Notes: a model not told the origin generated them from the sequence alone. A DNA stretch of 14,906 nt from Opitutia bacterium (GCA_003157575.1 PMKA01000370.1:12571-27476), one strand, 5' to 3'. Counted from the first letter of the stretch, positions 1 to 7,078 are shown. Translations and numbers: made by a program.

Positions 1-572
1 CCGTCCATCGCGCCGTAGAAATCGGCCTCCTTCTGGATCTTCACGCGCCGGGCGGTGGCCGTGACCTCGTCGATGATGCCTGCATTGAGCTCGGCATCGA
101 TGGCCATCTGCTTCCCGGGGAGGGCGTCGAGGGTGAACCGGGCGGACACCTCCGCGATGCGTCCCGCGCCCTTGGTGATCACGACAAAGTTGATCACAAC
201 GAGGATGCAGAACACGACCGCTCCGACGACGAAGTTACCCTGGACGACGAAGCGGCCGAAGGAGTCGATGACGTGGCCGGCGTAGCCGTGCACGAGGATG
301 AGCCGCGTCGAGCTGATGTTGAGGGAGAGCCGGAAAAGGGTGAGCGCCAGGAGGATCGTGGGGAACCCGGAGAATTCCGGCGGATCCTTGACGTACACGA
401 CCACGAGAAGGACCAGCAGCGACATGCCGATGTTGAGCGCGAGCAGCAGGTCCACCAGGAACGCCGGGACCGGCAGGATCAGCAGGAGGACGGTGCCGAA
501 CAGCGCAAAGGTGAACAGCAGGTCGGCGCGCTGCAGCAGGCGGTTAAGTTGGGCTGAGGCTGAGGTTGGCAT
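1..572 (-). CDS. flhA: Flagellar export gate protein FlhA, N-terminal part (cut by window edge)
   Basis: FlhA forms the ring of the flagellar type III export gate in the inner membrane and couples proton flow to export of rod, hook and filament proteins. Translating back from the ATG at 572 gives 190 codons that stay open to the left edge, so about the first quarter to third of a roughly 700-residue family is present. Hydrophobic segments lie at about residues 19-37, 38-60, 70-83 and 113-133. The FHIPEP-family signature is essentially perfect at residues 138-161, starting RIAEVSARF and ending KQMAIDAE. The gene starts 8 bases after the flhB stop, the usual flhB-flhA pairing, so it is probably cotranscribed. 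No strong Shine-Dalgarno sequence precedes the start. The missing C-terminal cytoplasmic domain would dock export chaperones. Identity is certain; only completeness is unknown. Confidence 0.97.
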   Translation of the reverse strand, partial: MPTSASAQLNRLLQRADLLFTFALFGTVLLLILPVPAFLVDLLLALNIGMSLLVLLVVVYVKDPPEFSGFPTILLALTLFRLSLNISSTRLILVHGYAGHVIDSFGRFVVQGNFVVGAVVFCILVVINFVVITKGAGRIAEVSARFTLDALPGKQMAIDAELNAGIIDEVTATARRVKIQKEADFYGAMD

Positions 573-580
573 GGCTCAAC

Positions 581-1684
581 TCATCCGGCGGCTTCCGCAC
601 GGCGGGACTTCAGGCGGTAGAAGTAGTAGCGGTGGGTCCGATACACGACCGCGAGGATTTCCGCGACGGCCTGGTAAAGCTGGGAGGGGATCGATTCGCC
701 GACGCGGCCGATGGCGTAGAGCATGCGGGCCACCGGCGGATTCTCCACGATCGGAACCTCGTGTTCGGCGGCGATCGCCTTGATGCGCTGTGCAAACCGG
801 TTCTCCCCCTTGGCGAGCACAACCGGGGCGTTGTCGATGCCGCGCTCGTACTTGAGGGCGACCGCGTAGTGGGTCGGGTTGGTCACAATCACGTCGGCGG
901 TGCGGACTGCGGAGAGCATCTGGCGGCGCATGAGCCTGCGTGCGAGGCGCCGCTGGGCGGCCTTGAGGAAGGAATCGCCCTCCGAGCTCCGGTGTTCCTC
1001 CTTCAATTCCTGGCGGCTCATCATATTTTCCTTCCGGGTCTTGAAGAGCTCGTAGGCGTAGCTCACCGACGCGATGACACCCAGCGCGAGGAGCAGGCGG
1101 ATGAGAAATGTCAGCGTCGAATGATAAAGAAACTGGCCCAGATAGGCGGTTTCGACCGGGGATTGAAACAGGGGGTCATTGACAACAGCCCTCACGGCGC
1201 CGTACAGGGCCGCCGACACCGCGAGAAGCTTGAGCAGGTCGATGAAGAAGTGGACGATCGTCGCCTTCGAAAACATGCGGCTGAAACCTTCGATGGGATT
1301 GAGCTGCTCCCAGTGGACGCCGAAGGCTTTTGGAGTGAGCTGAAAGCCGCTCTGAATGCCTCCGGCGAGGAGGGCGGCGCCGGCGCATGCCAGCAGCAGG
1401 GGGATCAGGACGCGACCGAACGTGGAAGTGGCGACGCCCAGGGCCGTCGTGGCAGTGTCGATGGTGACGTCCGTCGATCCGATGTGCGAAAGGGTGTTGA
1501 CCGTCAGGTTCGCGAGTTCGTGGGAGGCGGAGGTGGCGGTCAGCGCGATCACACCGATCGCGGCGGCAAGCGTGAACGCGAGATTCATCTCCGGCGCGCG
1601 CGCGAATTTGCCGCGCTCGAGCGCATCGGTGACGTGCTTCTCCGTCGGTTGTTCGGTCTTTTGGTCTTGGTCGTGTTCAGCCAT
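581..1684 (-). CDS. flhB: Flagellar export gate and substrate-specificity switch protein FlhB
   Basis: FlhB is an inner-membrane component of the flagellar export gate. Its C-terminal cytoplasmic domain cleaves itself and, with FliK, switches export from rod/hook to filament substrates. The 367-residue product has the usual family length. The N-terminus carries the typical EQPTEKHVTDALERGKF region (residues 11-27), followed by hydrophobic segments near 33-53, 89-110, 144-168 and 190-212. A charged linker (KEEHRSSEGD, about 228-237) leads into the cytoplasmic domain. The self-cleavage motif NPTH sits at residues 269-272, where the family cuts between N and P, and is followed by YAVALKYE. The ATG lies just after a 242-base non-coding gap, with no recognisable Shine-Dalgarno sequence (upstream TAGCGCTCGG). 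The flhA start follows 8 bases after the stop. Confidence 0.98.
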   Translation of the reverse strand: MAEHDQDQKTEQPTEKHVTDALERGKFARAPEMNLAFTLAAAIGVIALTATSASHELANLTVNTLSHIGSTDVTIDTATTALGVATSTFGRVLIPLLLACAGAALLAGGIQSGFQLTPKAFGVHWEQLNPIEGFSRMFSKATIVHFFIDLLKLLAVSAALYGAVRAVVNDPLFQSPVETAYLGQFLYHSTLTFLIRLLLALGVIASVSYAYELFKTRKENMMSRQELKEEHRSSEGDSFLKAAQRRLARRLMRRQMLSAVRTADVIVTNPTHYAVALKYERGIDNAPVVLAKGENRFAQRIKAIAAEHEVPIVENPPVARMLYAIGRVGESIPSQLYQAVAEILAVVYRTHRYYFYRLKSRRAEAAG

Positions 1685-1697
1685 CCGAGCGCTATTA

Positions 1698-1712
1698 GCA
1701 CCGTCGATGCCA
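1698..1712 (-). promoter_or_regulatory. Weak sigma-54-like -24/-12 match before flhB
   Basis: The minus strand reads TGGCATCGACGGTGCT, with GG (1711-1710) separated by exactly 10 bases from GC (1699-1698), as in sigma-54 promoters (TGGCAC-N5-TTGC). TGGCA and TGC match; other positions do not. Transcription would begin only about 2 bases before the flhB ATG, giving a practically leaderless message, which makes a working promoter doubtful. It is listed because sigma-54 controls flagellar genes in several phyla. Confidence 0.15.
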
Positions 1713-1725
1713 AGGCTGGTTATTA

Positions 1726-1735
1726 CATTATAATG
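1726..1735 (-). promoter_or_regulatory. Possible -10 promoter element upstream of flhB
   Basis: The minus strand contains an exact TATAAT hexamer (1732 down to 1727) inside the 10-base palindrome CATTATAATG, in the AT-rich patch before flhB. Initiation about 7 bases further on would give a leader of roughly 36 bases before the ATG at 1684. At a 17-base spacing the -35 position reads TAAGTA, a poor match to TTGACA, so a housekeeping promoter is possible but weakly supported. An AT-rich hexamer in such a patch can occur by chance. Confidence 0.3.
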
Positions 1736-1773
1736 AGTTTACCAACAGATACTTACTTATGATGGTTTACTTC

Positions 1774-1785
1774 CGGACCGGTCCG
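1774..1785. repeat. 12-base perfect palindrome CGGACCGGTCCG
   Basis: This perfect inverted repeat lies about 90 bases upstream of flhB, between the longer palindrome at 1818-1834 and the AT-rich patch. Its position would suit a regulator binding site or an mRNA hairpin, but its short length and GC-rich content mean chance cannot be ruled out. Confidence 0.4.
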
Positions 1786-1817
1786 TGGTTCAGCTTGCGG
1801 GTCATCTGGGGCCGAGC

Positions 1818-1834
1818 CCGGCAATAATTGCCGG
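1818..1834. repeat. 17-base palindrome CCGGCAAT-A-ATTGCCGG
   Basis: Two perfect 8-base arms flank a single central base. As RNA it would form about 6 pairs around a 5-base loop. No run of T follows on the minus strand, so it is a poor intrinsic terminator. The symmetry would also suit a dimeric repressor or activator site upstream of flhB. No regulator is encoded in the window. Confidence 0.5.
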
Positions 1835-1881
1835 CATTCCTCGTGGAGGAGTTTCGAACAAGCGCCCGGTATTTCCGCGCA

Positions 1882-1926
1882 TCCTCCCGGCGGGAAGACG
1901 GATGACGGGGCCTGGCGGGCTGCCAG
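1882..1926 (-). terminator. Possible weak terminator hairpins after fliR
   Basis: Two hairpins follow the fliR stop on the minus strand. The first, CTGGC-AGCCC-GCCAG, abuts the stop codon. The second, TCTTCCCGCCGGGAGGA, has seven pairs including one G-U. Neither is followed by a T-run, so classic intrinsic termination is not supported. They could slow or stabilise the 3' end of the fliE-fliR transcript. Confidence 0.25.
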
Positions 1927-2682
1927 CTAATGCACCGGCAGAAGCTGCAACATGCGCCACGGCAGGGCATCGAATTCGCCGAAGAGATACCGCGCGAACA
2001 GGGCGCCCGAGCCGGCGAACATCATCAGGCCCAGGATCACGCGCACGGGAAAGCTCAGGACAAAGATGTTCATGCGCGGAACGGCGCGCCCAAGAATCGA
2101 GAATGCCAGGGTCACCAGAAAATTCAGGGCCAGGAACGGCGCGGCGATGCGAACCCCGAGTTCGACCGAGTTCGATGTCATCCGGACGATCGTCTCCACC
2201 GAGTCCGCCGCCAGGCCCGGAGTGCCGGCTGCGGCGAAGTCGAAGGACCGCGCGAATGCACGCAGCACTGAAAGATGGCCGCCGAAGACAAAGAACAGCA
2301 CGCCGGCGAACATGGAGAGGTATGACGGAAGCGGCTCGGTGTCCGGGGCCGGCACGTCGAATCCCGGACCGGCGACGAGGCCGATTTCGGTGACAATGAT
2401 CCGGCCCGCCATCTCGATCGCGGCGAAGATGAGGCGTCCTATGAAGCCCATGGCCAGTCCGATCAACACCTCGCCTCCAGCGGCAATCGCAAGCCGCCCC
2501 CAGCCGACGCCGGCAAGGGAGGCATGTGGCACGATTCCGTAAAGGAGGGTCGCCATGCACATGGCGAACCCGACCTTCAGCATCACCGGCAGCGGTTTAG
2601 CCCCGAGTGTAGGAAGAACCGTCGCCAGCGCCGTGGCGCGCAGCATAACCATCAGCCACGCGAAAAGCAGGTCGACAGGCAT
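1927..2682 (-). CDS. fliR: Flagellar export channel protein FliR
   Basis: FliR joins FliP and FliQ in the export channel at the centre of the MS ring. The product is 251 residues, the usual size, and very hydrophobic, with several predicted membrane segments across its length. It starts MPVDLLFAWLMVMLRATALA, the typical FliR N-terminus, and contains a FliR-type core near residues 95-200 (GRIIVTEIGLVAGPGFD, later VRIAAPFLALNFLVTLAFSI) with PRMNIFVLSFPVRVILGL near 203-220. The ATG at 2682 was chosen because it lies 4 bases after the fliQ stop and begins the conserved sequence. A longer frame starting at 2805 would run through fliQ and add an unrelated Trp/Cys/Arg-rich stretch. It is the last gene before the non-coding gap, and its stop is TAG. 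Confidence 0.95.
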   Translation of the reverse strand: MPVDLLFAWLMVMLRATALATVLPTLGAKPLPVMLKVGFAMCMATLLYGIVPHASLAGVGWGRLAIAAGGEVLIGLAMGFIGRLIFAAIEMAGRIIVTEIGLVAGPGFDVPAPDTEPLPSYLSMFAGVLFFVFGGHLSVLRAFARSFDFAAAGTPGLAADSVETIVRMTSNSVELGVRIAAPFLALNFLVTLAFSILGRAVPRMNIFVLSFPVRVILGLMMFAGSGALFARYLFGEFDALPWRMLQLLPVH

Positions 2683-2686
2683 TGTC

Positions 2687-2956
2687 TCACGGTCCCATGG
2701 AGCCCATGCGGGCGAAGATCGATGTCGTGAACTCGACCATCGTGCGCAGCAGCCAGGGCGCCAGCAGCAGGCCGGCGGCGGCAAGGGCCACGAGTTTCGG
2801 CGCAAAGGAAAGTGTCTGCTCCTGCAGGCTGGTCACCGACTGGAGGAGGCTTGTGATCAGCCCGACGACAAGGGTCACCGCGAGGAACGGCGCTATGACG
2901 TAAAGCGCGAAGATCACGGTCGATTTGAACAGATCGATGGCGAGGTCGGGATTCAT
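2687..2956 (-). CDS. fliQ: Flagellar export channel protein FliQ
   Basis: FliQ is a small two-helix membrane protein packed around FliP in the export channel. The product is 89 residues, the standard length. Two hydrophobic helices span about residues 13-37 and 55-72, joined by the conserved loop SLQEQTLSFAPKL (43-55), which is the family hallmark. The start overlaps the fliP stop by four bases (ATGA), implying translational coupling. fliR follows after 4 bases. Order and spacing fliP-fliQ-fliR are the classical arrangement. Confidence 0.97.
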   Translation of the reverse strand: MNPDLAIDLFKSTVIFALYVIAPFLAVTLVVGLITSLLQSVTSLQEQTLSFAPKLVALAAAGLLLAPWLLRTMVEFTTSIFARMGSMGP

Positions 2957-3801
2957 GGGTGGAAGCTCTCGACGAGCGCGCGCACGACAAGGTGCCAGCC
3001 ATCGACCAGGACAAAAAGGAGCAGCTTGAACGGAAGAGACACCACGACCGGGGGCATCATCATCATCCCCAGCGCCATCAGGACCGACGAGACCAGCAGG
3101 TCGATGACGAGGAACGGCAGAAAGAGCAGGAAGCCCATCTGGAACGAGGTCTGCAGTTCGCTGAGGACAAAGGCCGGGATGACCACACGCAGGGAGAGGT
3201 CCTTGACCGGCGTCGGGCCGAAGCGGCCGAGCTCAAGGAAGAACTCGAGATCGCGTGTGCGCGTCTGCCGCAGCATGAAACTTTTCAGCGGGACCGAGGC
3301 CTTGTCGAGGGCGACCGTGGAGGTCATCGTGCCGGAGAGATAAGGCTGGATGGCCTCCGTGTTCATCTGGTCGAACACAGGCCCCATGATGAAGAAGGTG
3401 AGAAACAGCGAAAGGCCGACGATGATTTGATTGGCGGGCGCGTTAGGCACGCCGATCGCGGAGCGGACGAACCCGAGCACAATGACGATGCGTGTGAAGC
3501 TCGTCATGAGGATGAGGAGCGACGGCGCAAGCGTCAGCAGCGTCATCAGGACGACGATCTGGACGGCCACGCTGACGTCCGCGGGCCGGTCGGCCCCCTC
3601 GAGATTGATGGTCAGGTGCAGCGGCTCGGACGCCTTGGAGGCGGCCGGGGCGGCCGGCGTGGCCGGGGAGCCGGTCACGGGCTCAACGACGCGGGTCGTG
3701 GAGGCGGCAGGCGCGGCCTGAGCCTGCGCACGGGGAGCAAGTAATTCTGCGGCAAGCCAGATGAGCATCAGGCATGCGAAGCATCGCCAGAGCAGCCTCA
3801 T
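2953..3801 (-). CDS. fliP: Flagellar export channel protein FliP
   Basis: FliP forms most of the export channel with FliQ and FliR and is inserted with the help of FliO. The 282-residue product begins with a signal-peptide-like stretch (about 1-28, ending near AQAQA), as is usual for FliP. A Pro/Ala/Ser/Thr-rich linker (about 29-60) follows, then the family core. Core landmarks are LTLAPSLLILMTSFTRIVIV (90-109), LTFFIMGPVFD (134-144), the signature VIPAFVLSELQTSFQMGF (207-224) and DLLVSSVLMALGMMMMPP (234-251). The linker is somewhat long and low in complexity but does not disturb the core. The start overlaps the fliO stop by four bases (ATGA); upstream GGGAAGG at about 8 bases is one of the few Shine-Dalgarno-like sites in the window. 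Confidence 0.97.
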   Translation of the reverse strand: MRLLWRCFACLMLIWLAAELLAPRAQAQAAPAASTTRVVEPVTGSPATPAAPAASKASEPLHLTINLEGADRPADVSVAVQIVVLMTLLTLAPSLLILMTSFTRIVIVLGFVRSAIGVPNAPANQIIVGLSLFLTFFIMGPVFDQMNTEAIQPYLSGTMTSTVALDKASVPLKSFMLRQTRTRDLEFFLELGRFGPTPVKDLSLRVVIPAFVLSELQTSFQMGFLLFLPFLVIDLLVSSVLMALGMMMMPPVVVSLPFKLLLFVLVDGWHLVVRALVESFHP

Positions 3802-4193
3802 GGTCCGGCCTTCCCATTTCCCGGCAATTCGCAGAGGAGTTTGATGCGGCCGGGGGTCACGGCGAGCAGCAGCTTTTTTTCCTCATAAGTCGCGATCACA
3901 AGATACTGGCGGTTTCCGAGGGAACGCGTTTCCTCAATGCCCAGCCTGTGTCCGGCATGGCCTCCGGGGCCGCCGCGCGCCCGGCTGCGCCAGAGCCACC
4001 AGGTGGCGCCTGCGGCAAGAGCGAGGGCGCCCACGAGCCAGGGAGCGCGGTTCCAGCCGTCGGTGTCGGCGGCGACGGTGCGTTTTTCCGCCACTGCACG
4101 CGGATAGATCACCATGTCAGGGGCCGTCGGCGGATTGGGGTCGGCGGCGGCGAGCGTGGTCGCGCAAAGGAGGAGCAGGATGAGATGGCGCAT
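3798..4193 (-). CDS. fliO: Flagellar export assembly protein FliO
   Basis: FliO is a bitopic membrane protein that helps assemble and stabilise the FliP ring. The product is 131 residues from the ATG at 4193. An N-terminal hydrophobic stretch ending in an Ala-rich site (LILLLLCATTLAAAD, residues 4-18) looks like a cleavable signal peptide, then a short periplasmic segment, a second membrane helix (about 53-69, WLVGALALAAGATWWLW) and a basic cytoplasmic region. The FliO domain follows with LGIEETRSLGNRQYLVIATY, LLLAVTPGRIKLLCELP. The frame is open further upstream to 4388, but that extension overlaps fliN, is Ser/Arg-rich and looks non-coding. fliN ends 67 bases upstream and fliP overlaps downstream. 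Sequence conservation in this family is low, so position is part of the evidence. Confidence 0.88.
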   Translation of the reverse strand: MRHLILLLLCATTLAAADPNPPTAPDMVIYPRAVAEKRTVAADTDGWNRAPWLVGALALAAGATWWLWRSRARGGPGGHAGHRLGIEETRSLGNRQYLVIATYEEKKLLLAVTPGRIKLLCELPGNGKAGP

Positions 4194-4260
4194 GGGCGCG
4201 GTGTTCGAGGGAGGCGAGGCAGTTGAAAGACGCAGGCAGACAGCTGGTTCAGCGTCCGTT

Positions 4261-4575
4261 TCAGGACTTGAGCGGCTCCGAGCCGACGAGCTCCGTGATC
4301 TTGATGCCAAAGTTGTCCTCGACCACGACGACGTCGCCATAGGCGACCAGCTTGTCATTGACGTAGAGGCCGACCGGATCGCTGGCATGCTGGTTCAGCT
4401 GGATGACGGCGCCGGGCGACAGATCGAGCACTTCGCGCATGGAGAGCTGGCAGGAGCCGAGCTGCACGGTGACCTTCACCTTTACGTCGAGCACAATATC
4501 AAGGGTTTTTTCTTCCGTCAGGGCTGGCATTGGGAGTTGTGGTGGAAATTTTGCGGGTGATCTGGACTGCGGCAT
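4261..4575 (-). CDS. fliN: Flagellar motor switch protein FliN
   Basis: FliN forms the lower part of the C ring, where it binds FliM and the FliH-FliI complex and takes part in rotation switching. The product is 104 residues. After a short Pro-rich N-terminus it is almost entirely the SpoA/FliN domain (about 25-97): TLDIVLDVKVKVTVQLG, MREVLDLSPGAVIQLNQ, DPVGLYVNDKLVAYGDVVVV, FGIKITELV. There is no FliY-like CheC region. The start is uncertain: the ATG at 4575 has GAAGG five bases upstream but overlaps fliM by 77 bases, while the in-frame ATG at 4530 (residue 16) overlaps by 32 bases and has no Shine-Dalgarno sequence. The conserved domain is included in either case. fliO begins 67 bases later. 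Confidence 0.95.
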   Translation of the reverse strand: MPQSRSPAKFPPQLPMPALTEEKTLDIVLDVKVKVTVQLGSCQLSMREVLDLSPGAVIQLNQHASDPVGLYVNDKLVAYGDVVVVEDNFGIKITELVGSEPLKS

Positions 4576-5557
4576 GATCGCCTTCGAGGCCGACCTTGCC
4601 GATGAATTTGGGCGTGCCGTTCAGCAGGACACGGGTTTCCTCAAAGAGGTTGGAGGGAAGTTCGATGATGTCGCCTACGCGCAGGTTCACGATTTCGCGC
4701 AGGTTGACGTCGCAGGCATCCCATTCGGCGCGCACGGGAACCGCGATATGGTTGTAGGCTTCGATCCACTGCGGCCGTTTTTCCGTGCTTGCCGAGGCGT
4801 TGTCCTTCTGCCGGCGCGACTGCATCTTTCGCACGATCGGCTCGATCGTGTAGTAGGGAATCCCGATCTGGATCTGCTCGGAACAGTCGCCGAAACTGCA
4901 CTCGAGGGTCAGGGCGAGAATGACGGAGTCCTTGGGCGAGGTCTGAAGGAAGCGGCCGTTGTTTTCGTGGCCGAGGATGATCGGGCGCAGCTCCTGCTCG
5001 TTCTTCCATTGCGCGCACCATTCGTCGAGGATGATGTTGATGATGTCCTCGAGCAGCGCGATCTCGATCTCCGTGAGATAACGTTCCAGTTTCACGGAGT
5101 GGCCGCGACCGCCGAGCATGCGGTCGGCGATGGTGAGTGCGAGCCGGGGGTTGACGTCGAGAATGCCGACGCCGAGCAGCGGCTCGACCTTGAAAAGGCA
5201 GAGATGGGTGGGGCTGGGGAGCCCGTCGGTGAACTTGGCGTAGGAGAGGGTCGTCAGCTTGGCCATCTTCAGGCCGAGCTCCATGCGGAGGAACAACGAC
5301 AGCCGCGCCCCGAGGTAGCGGATGAAATCCTCGTGCAGGAGCCGGAGCCGGCGCAGCTCGAGTTCCGTGAGGAACGCCGGGTTGCGGAAATCGTAGGGCT
5401 CGATCTTGACGTTCTCCTGTAGAAAACGGCGCGAGGCGACCGCCTGGAAGAGCTGTTGTTTCGGGGAGGACGACAGCTGCTGGGTGAGCAGGCGGTCGAT
5501 CTCGGACTGGTCGAGTCCGAGGGCGTTGTCAGCCGGCTTGTTGGCGTCTTCACTCAT
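4499..5557 (-). CDS. fliM: Flagellar motor switch protein FliM
   Basis: FliM is the middle of the C ring, linking FliG to FliN and receiving phosphorylated CheY. The product is 352 residues. Residues 15-24 (LDQSEIDRLL) match the conserved N-terminal CheY-binding peptide (LSQAEIDALL in E. coli). The middle domain carries the GGRG motif at 149-152 that contacts FliG. The C-terminal SpoA domain spans about 270-336 (HIAVPVRAEWD, LREIVNLRVGDIIELP, FIGKVGLEGDHAAVQI). The preserved EIDRLL motif implies a chemotaxis response regulator elsewhere in the genome. The gene begins 38 bases after fliL, with no Shine-Dalgarno sequence. Its 3' end overlaps fliN by 32 or 77 bases depending on the fliN start; the overlap encodes a poorly conserved tail (after about residue 337). 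Confidence 0.97.
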   Translation of the reverse strand: MSEDANKPADNALGLDQSEIDRLLTQQLSSSPKQQLFQAVASRRFLQENVKIEPYDFRNPAFLTELELRRLRLLHEDFIRYLGARLSLFLRMELGLKMAKLTTLSYAKFTDGLPSPTHLCLFKVEPLLGVGILDVNPRLALTIADRMLGGRGHSVKLERYLTEIEIALLEDIINIILDEWCAQWKNEQELRPIILGHENNGRFLQTSPKDSVILALTLECSFGDCSEQIQIGIPYYTIEPIVRKMQSRRQKDNASASTEKRPQWIEAYNHIAVPVRAEWDACDVNLREIVNLRVGDIIELPSNLFEETRVLLNGTPKFIGKVGLEGDHAAVQITRKISTTTPNASPDGRKNP

Positions 5558-5595
5558 GCTGGATCAGGGTCGTTTTCGGCTGCAGCGGAAAGGGA

Positions 5596-6195
5596 TCATT
5601 GCACAACGAAGTCCGAGAAATAGACCTGGTCGGCCACGCGCTTTCCGAGCGCCTGATTGTAGGCGGCGACCAATTTTTCCCGGATCAGGTTTTTCGCCCC
5701 GGCCTCCTCCAGGTCCGGCAGCGAAAGCGAGGACAGGACGTTCAGCGTGACGTCTGTGAGCTTTGCCTTGTTCGACTCGAAAACGCCCCGGAGGCTGGTG
5801 GAGGCGCCGGTCACGAGAAACGTGGTTTTGAGGTAGCGCGTGCCCATGGTTCCGGCGAGATTCACGACGATGTTGCTGAACTCGAAGGTGTTCGTCGGGG
5901 CGCCGGGTTCGCCGTTTTTCGGCTCGACGGGAGTCTCGGCCGGCGCCGCAGTTTTTCCCGGGGCATCGGATCCGGCCACGGCGGCGGCGAGGCGTTTCTC
6001 AAGCCGGGGCATCAGCAGAAACTCTGCGACGGCCCAGGTGAGCATAGGGGTGACGATCAGGACGATGACCACCGGCACCAGGCTGGCAATGAAACCGGGC
6101 GAGGATTGTTTTTCCGATCCCGCGACAGCCGCGACGACGGGTGCGCCGGCGGCCGCGGGTGCGCCGGTGGGAATGGCTTCGGGTTTTGAAGGCAT
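5596..6195 (-). CDS. fliL: Flagellar basal body-associated protein FliL
   Basis: FliL is a single-span inner-membrane protein that surrounds or supports the stator units. The product is 199 residues. An Ala/Pro-rich cytoplasmic N-terminus (1-33) precedes one membrane helix (about 35-61, FIASLVPVVIVLIVTPMLTW). A flexible Pro/Gly-rich linker (about 75-102) leads to the periplasmic FliL domain (105-199), with NIVVNLAGTMGTRYLKTTF, KAKLTDVTLNVLSSLSLPDL and the ending VYFSDFVVQ typical of the family. It lies between flgE (46-base gap) and fliM (38-base gap). In many relatives motA and motB sit just upstream of fliL; here they are missing from that position. Confidence 0.95.
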   Translation of the reverse strand: MPSKPEAIPTGAPAAAGAPVVAAVAGSEKQSSPGFIASLVPVVIVLIVTPMLTWAVAEFLLMPRLEKRLAAAVAGSDAPGKTAAPAETPVEPKNGEPGAPTNTFEFSNIVVNLAGTMGTRYLKTTFLVTGASTSLRGVFESNKAKLTDVTLNVLSSLSLPDLEEAGAKNLIREKLVAAYNQALGKRVADQVYFSDFVVQ

Positions 6196-6241
6196 GGCTC
6201 AGGGAACTACAAACGGCTGTGGAGCGACGAAGAACGGCGCA

Positions 6242-7078
6242 TCACTGGTTCTTGAGATTCACAATGTCGTTGAGAATCGTGTCTGAGATCGTGATCACCC
6301 GGGAGGCCGCCTGAAAACTGCGCTGGGCGGTGATCATGCTGGCGAACTGCGCAGTGAGATCGACGTTGGACTGCTCGAGGTTGCCCGACTGGATCTTGCC
6401 GAGGCTTCCGGTGTTGGCGGCGGCCAGATTGGAGGCCAGGGTGGAGCCGGTGGCGGAGAAATCGAAGAGGTTGTTACCCTCGTTCAGTAGCTTTGACTGG
6501 TTCAACACGGAGATCAGCCCGACCTTCTGGCCGGCGTAGGCCGTTCCGGCGGAATCATAGGCTGTGAGGGTGCCATCCGTGCCGATCGTGAAGGAGGAGG
6601 TGTCGGCATAGGTGATCGTGGCGCCGGTCGAACTCACGCAATTCGAGATCGACACGGCAGCGCCCGTGCTGTCGAGGACAGCGTAGCCCTCGGCGTTGAC
6701 GAGATTCCCGGCGCTGTTGAAGCTGAAGGAACCGTCGCGGGTGGCATAGGTGGCCGAGGTGGCCGAGTCCTTCACGACGAAATAGCCGTTGCCGGAGACG
6801 GCGAGATCCCCGACGTTGCCGGTCGACACCAGTGAACCCTGCGTGAAGTCGGAATTGATGCCCGACACCTGCACGCCGGTGCCGATCTGCATCGCCGCCG
6901 TGTCCGTTCCGGGGGAGGCGGCCTGAAGCGTGTTGCTGAAACTGTCGGCGTAAGAGGTGCTGGAAGACTTGTAACCCGTGGTGTTGACGTTGGCGATGTT
7001 GTTGCCGATGACCTGAAGTCCTTTACTGAAGGATTCAAGGGCGCTGACGCCGGAATCGAGGGAGGTGACGAGCGACAT
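6242..7078 (-). CDS. flgE: Flagellar hook protein (FlgE type, short)
   Basis: The product is the subunit of the flagellar hook or a closely related rod/hook axial protein. It is exported and assembles under the hook cap. At 278 residues it keeps the two axial-family ends: the N-terminal D0 segment (about 7-47, SALESFSKGLQVIGNNIANV, then NTTGYKSSS) and the C-terminal segment (about 234-278, SNVDLTAQFASMITAQRSFQ, ending ISDTILNDIVNLKNQ). The FlgE/F/G middle part includes GNGYFVVKD and RDGSFSFNSAGNLVNAEGYAVLD. Enterobacterial FlgE is about 400 residues, whereas short hook proteins are known in Bacillus. FlgF or FlgG are alternatives on size, but position directly after flgD favours the hook subunit. 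No Shine-Dalgarno sequence precedes the ATG. Confidence 0.88.
   Translation of the reverse strand: MSLVTSLDSGVSALESFSKGLQVIGNNIANVNTTGYKSSSTSYADSFSNTLQAASPGTDTAAMQIGTGVQVSGINSDFTQGSLVSTGNVGDLAVSGNGYFVVKDSATSATYATRDGSFSFNSAGNLVNAEGYAVLDSTGAAVSISNCVSSTGATITYADTSSFTIGTDGTLTAYDSAGTAYAGQKVGLISVLNQSKLLNEGNNLFDFSATGSTLASNLAAANTGSLGKIQSGNLEQSNVDLTAQFASMITAQRSFQAASRVITISDTILNDIVNLKNQ

Larger units (their letters stand above)
1685..1926. other. Non-coding gap between fliR and flhB, rich in inverted repeats
   Basis: This 242-base stretch is the only large gap in the window. On the transcribed (minus) strand, directly after the fliR stop, come a small hairpin (1912-1926, 5-base stem), a second hairpin (1882-1898, 7-pair stem with one G-U pair), a 17-base palindrome (1818-1834) and a 12-base perfect palindrome (1774-1785). 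An AT-rich patch of about 55 bases (about 1716-1770) then stands out against the GC-rich surroundings and ends just upstream of flhB. Short open frames cross it, but they are continuations of off-frame reading from fliR and resemble no known protein. It probably separates a fliE-fliR transcript from a flhB-flhA transcript; that role is inferred. Confidence 0.6.

Noticed and set aside
1767..1970. Small minus-strand frame (67 residues) in the fliR-flhB gap
   Set aside because: It starts inside fliR out of frame, is Cys/Arg-rich, contains the palindrome region and resembles no known protein.
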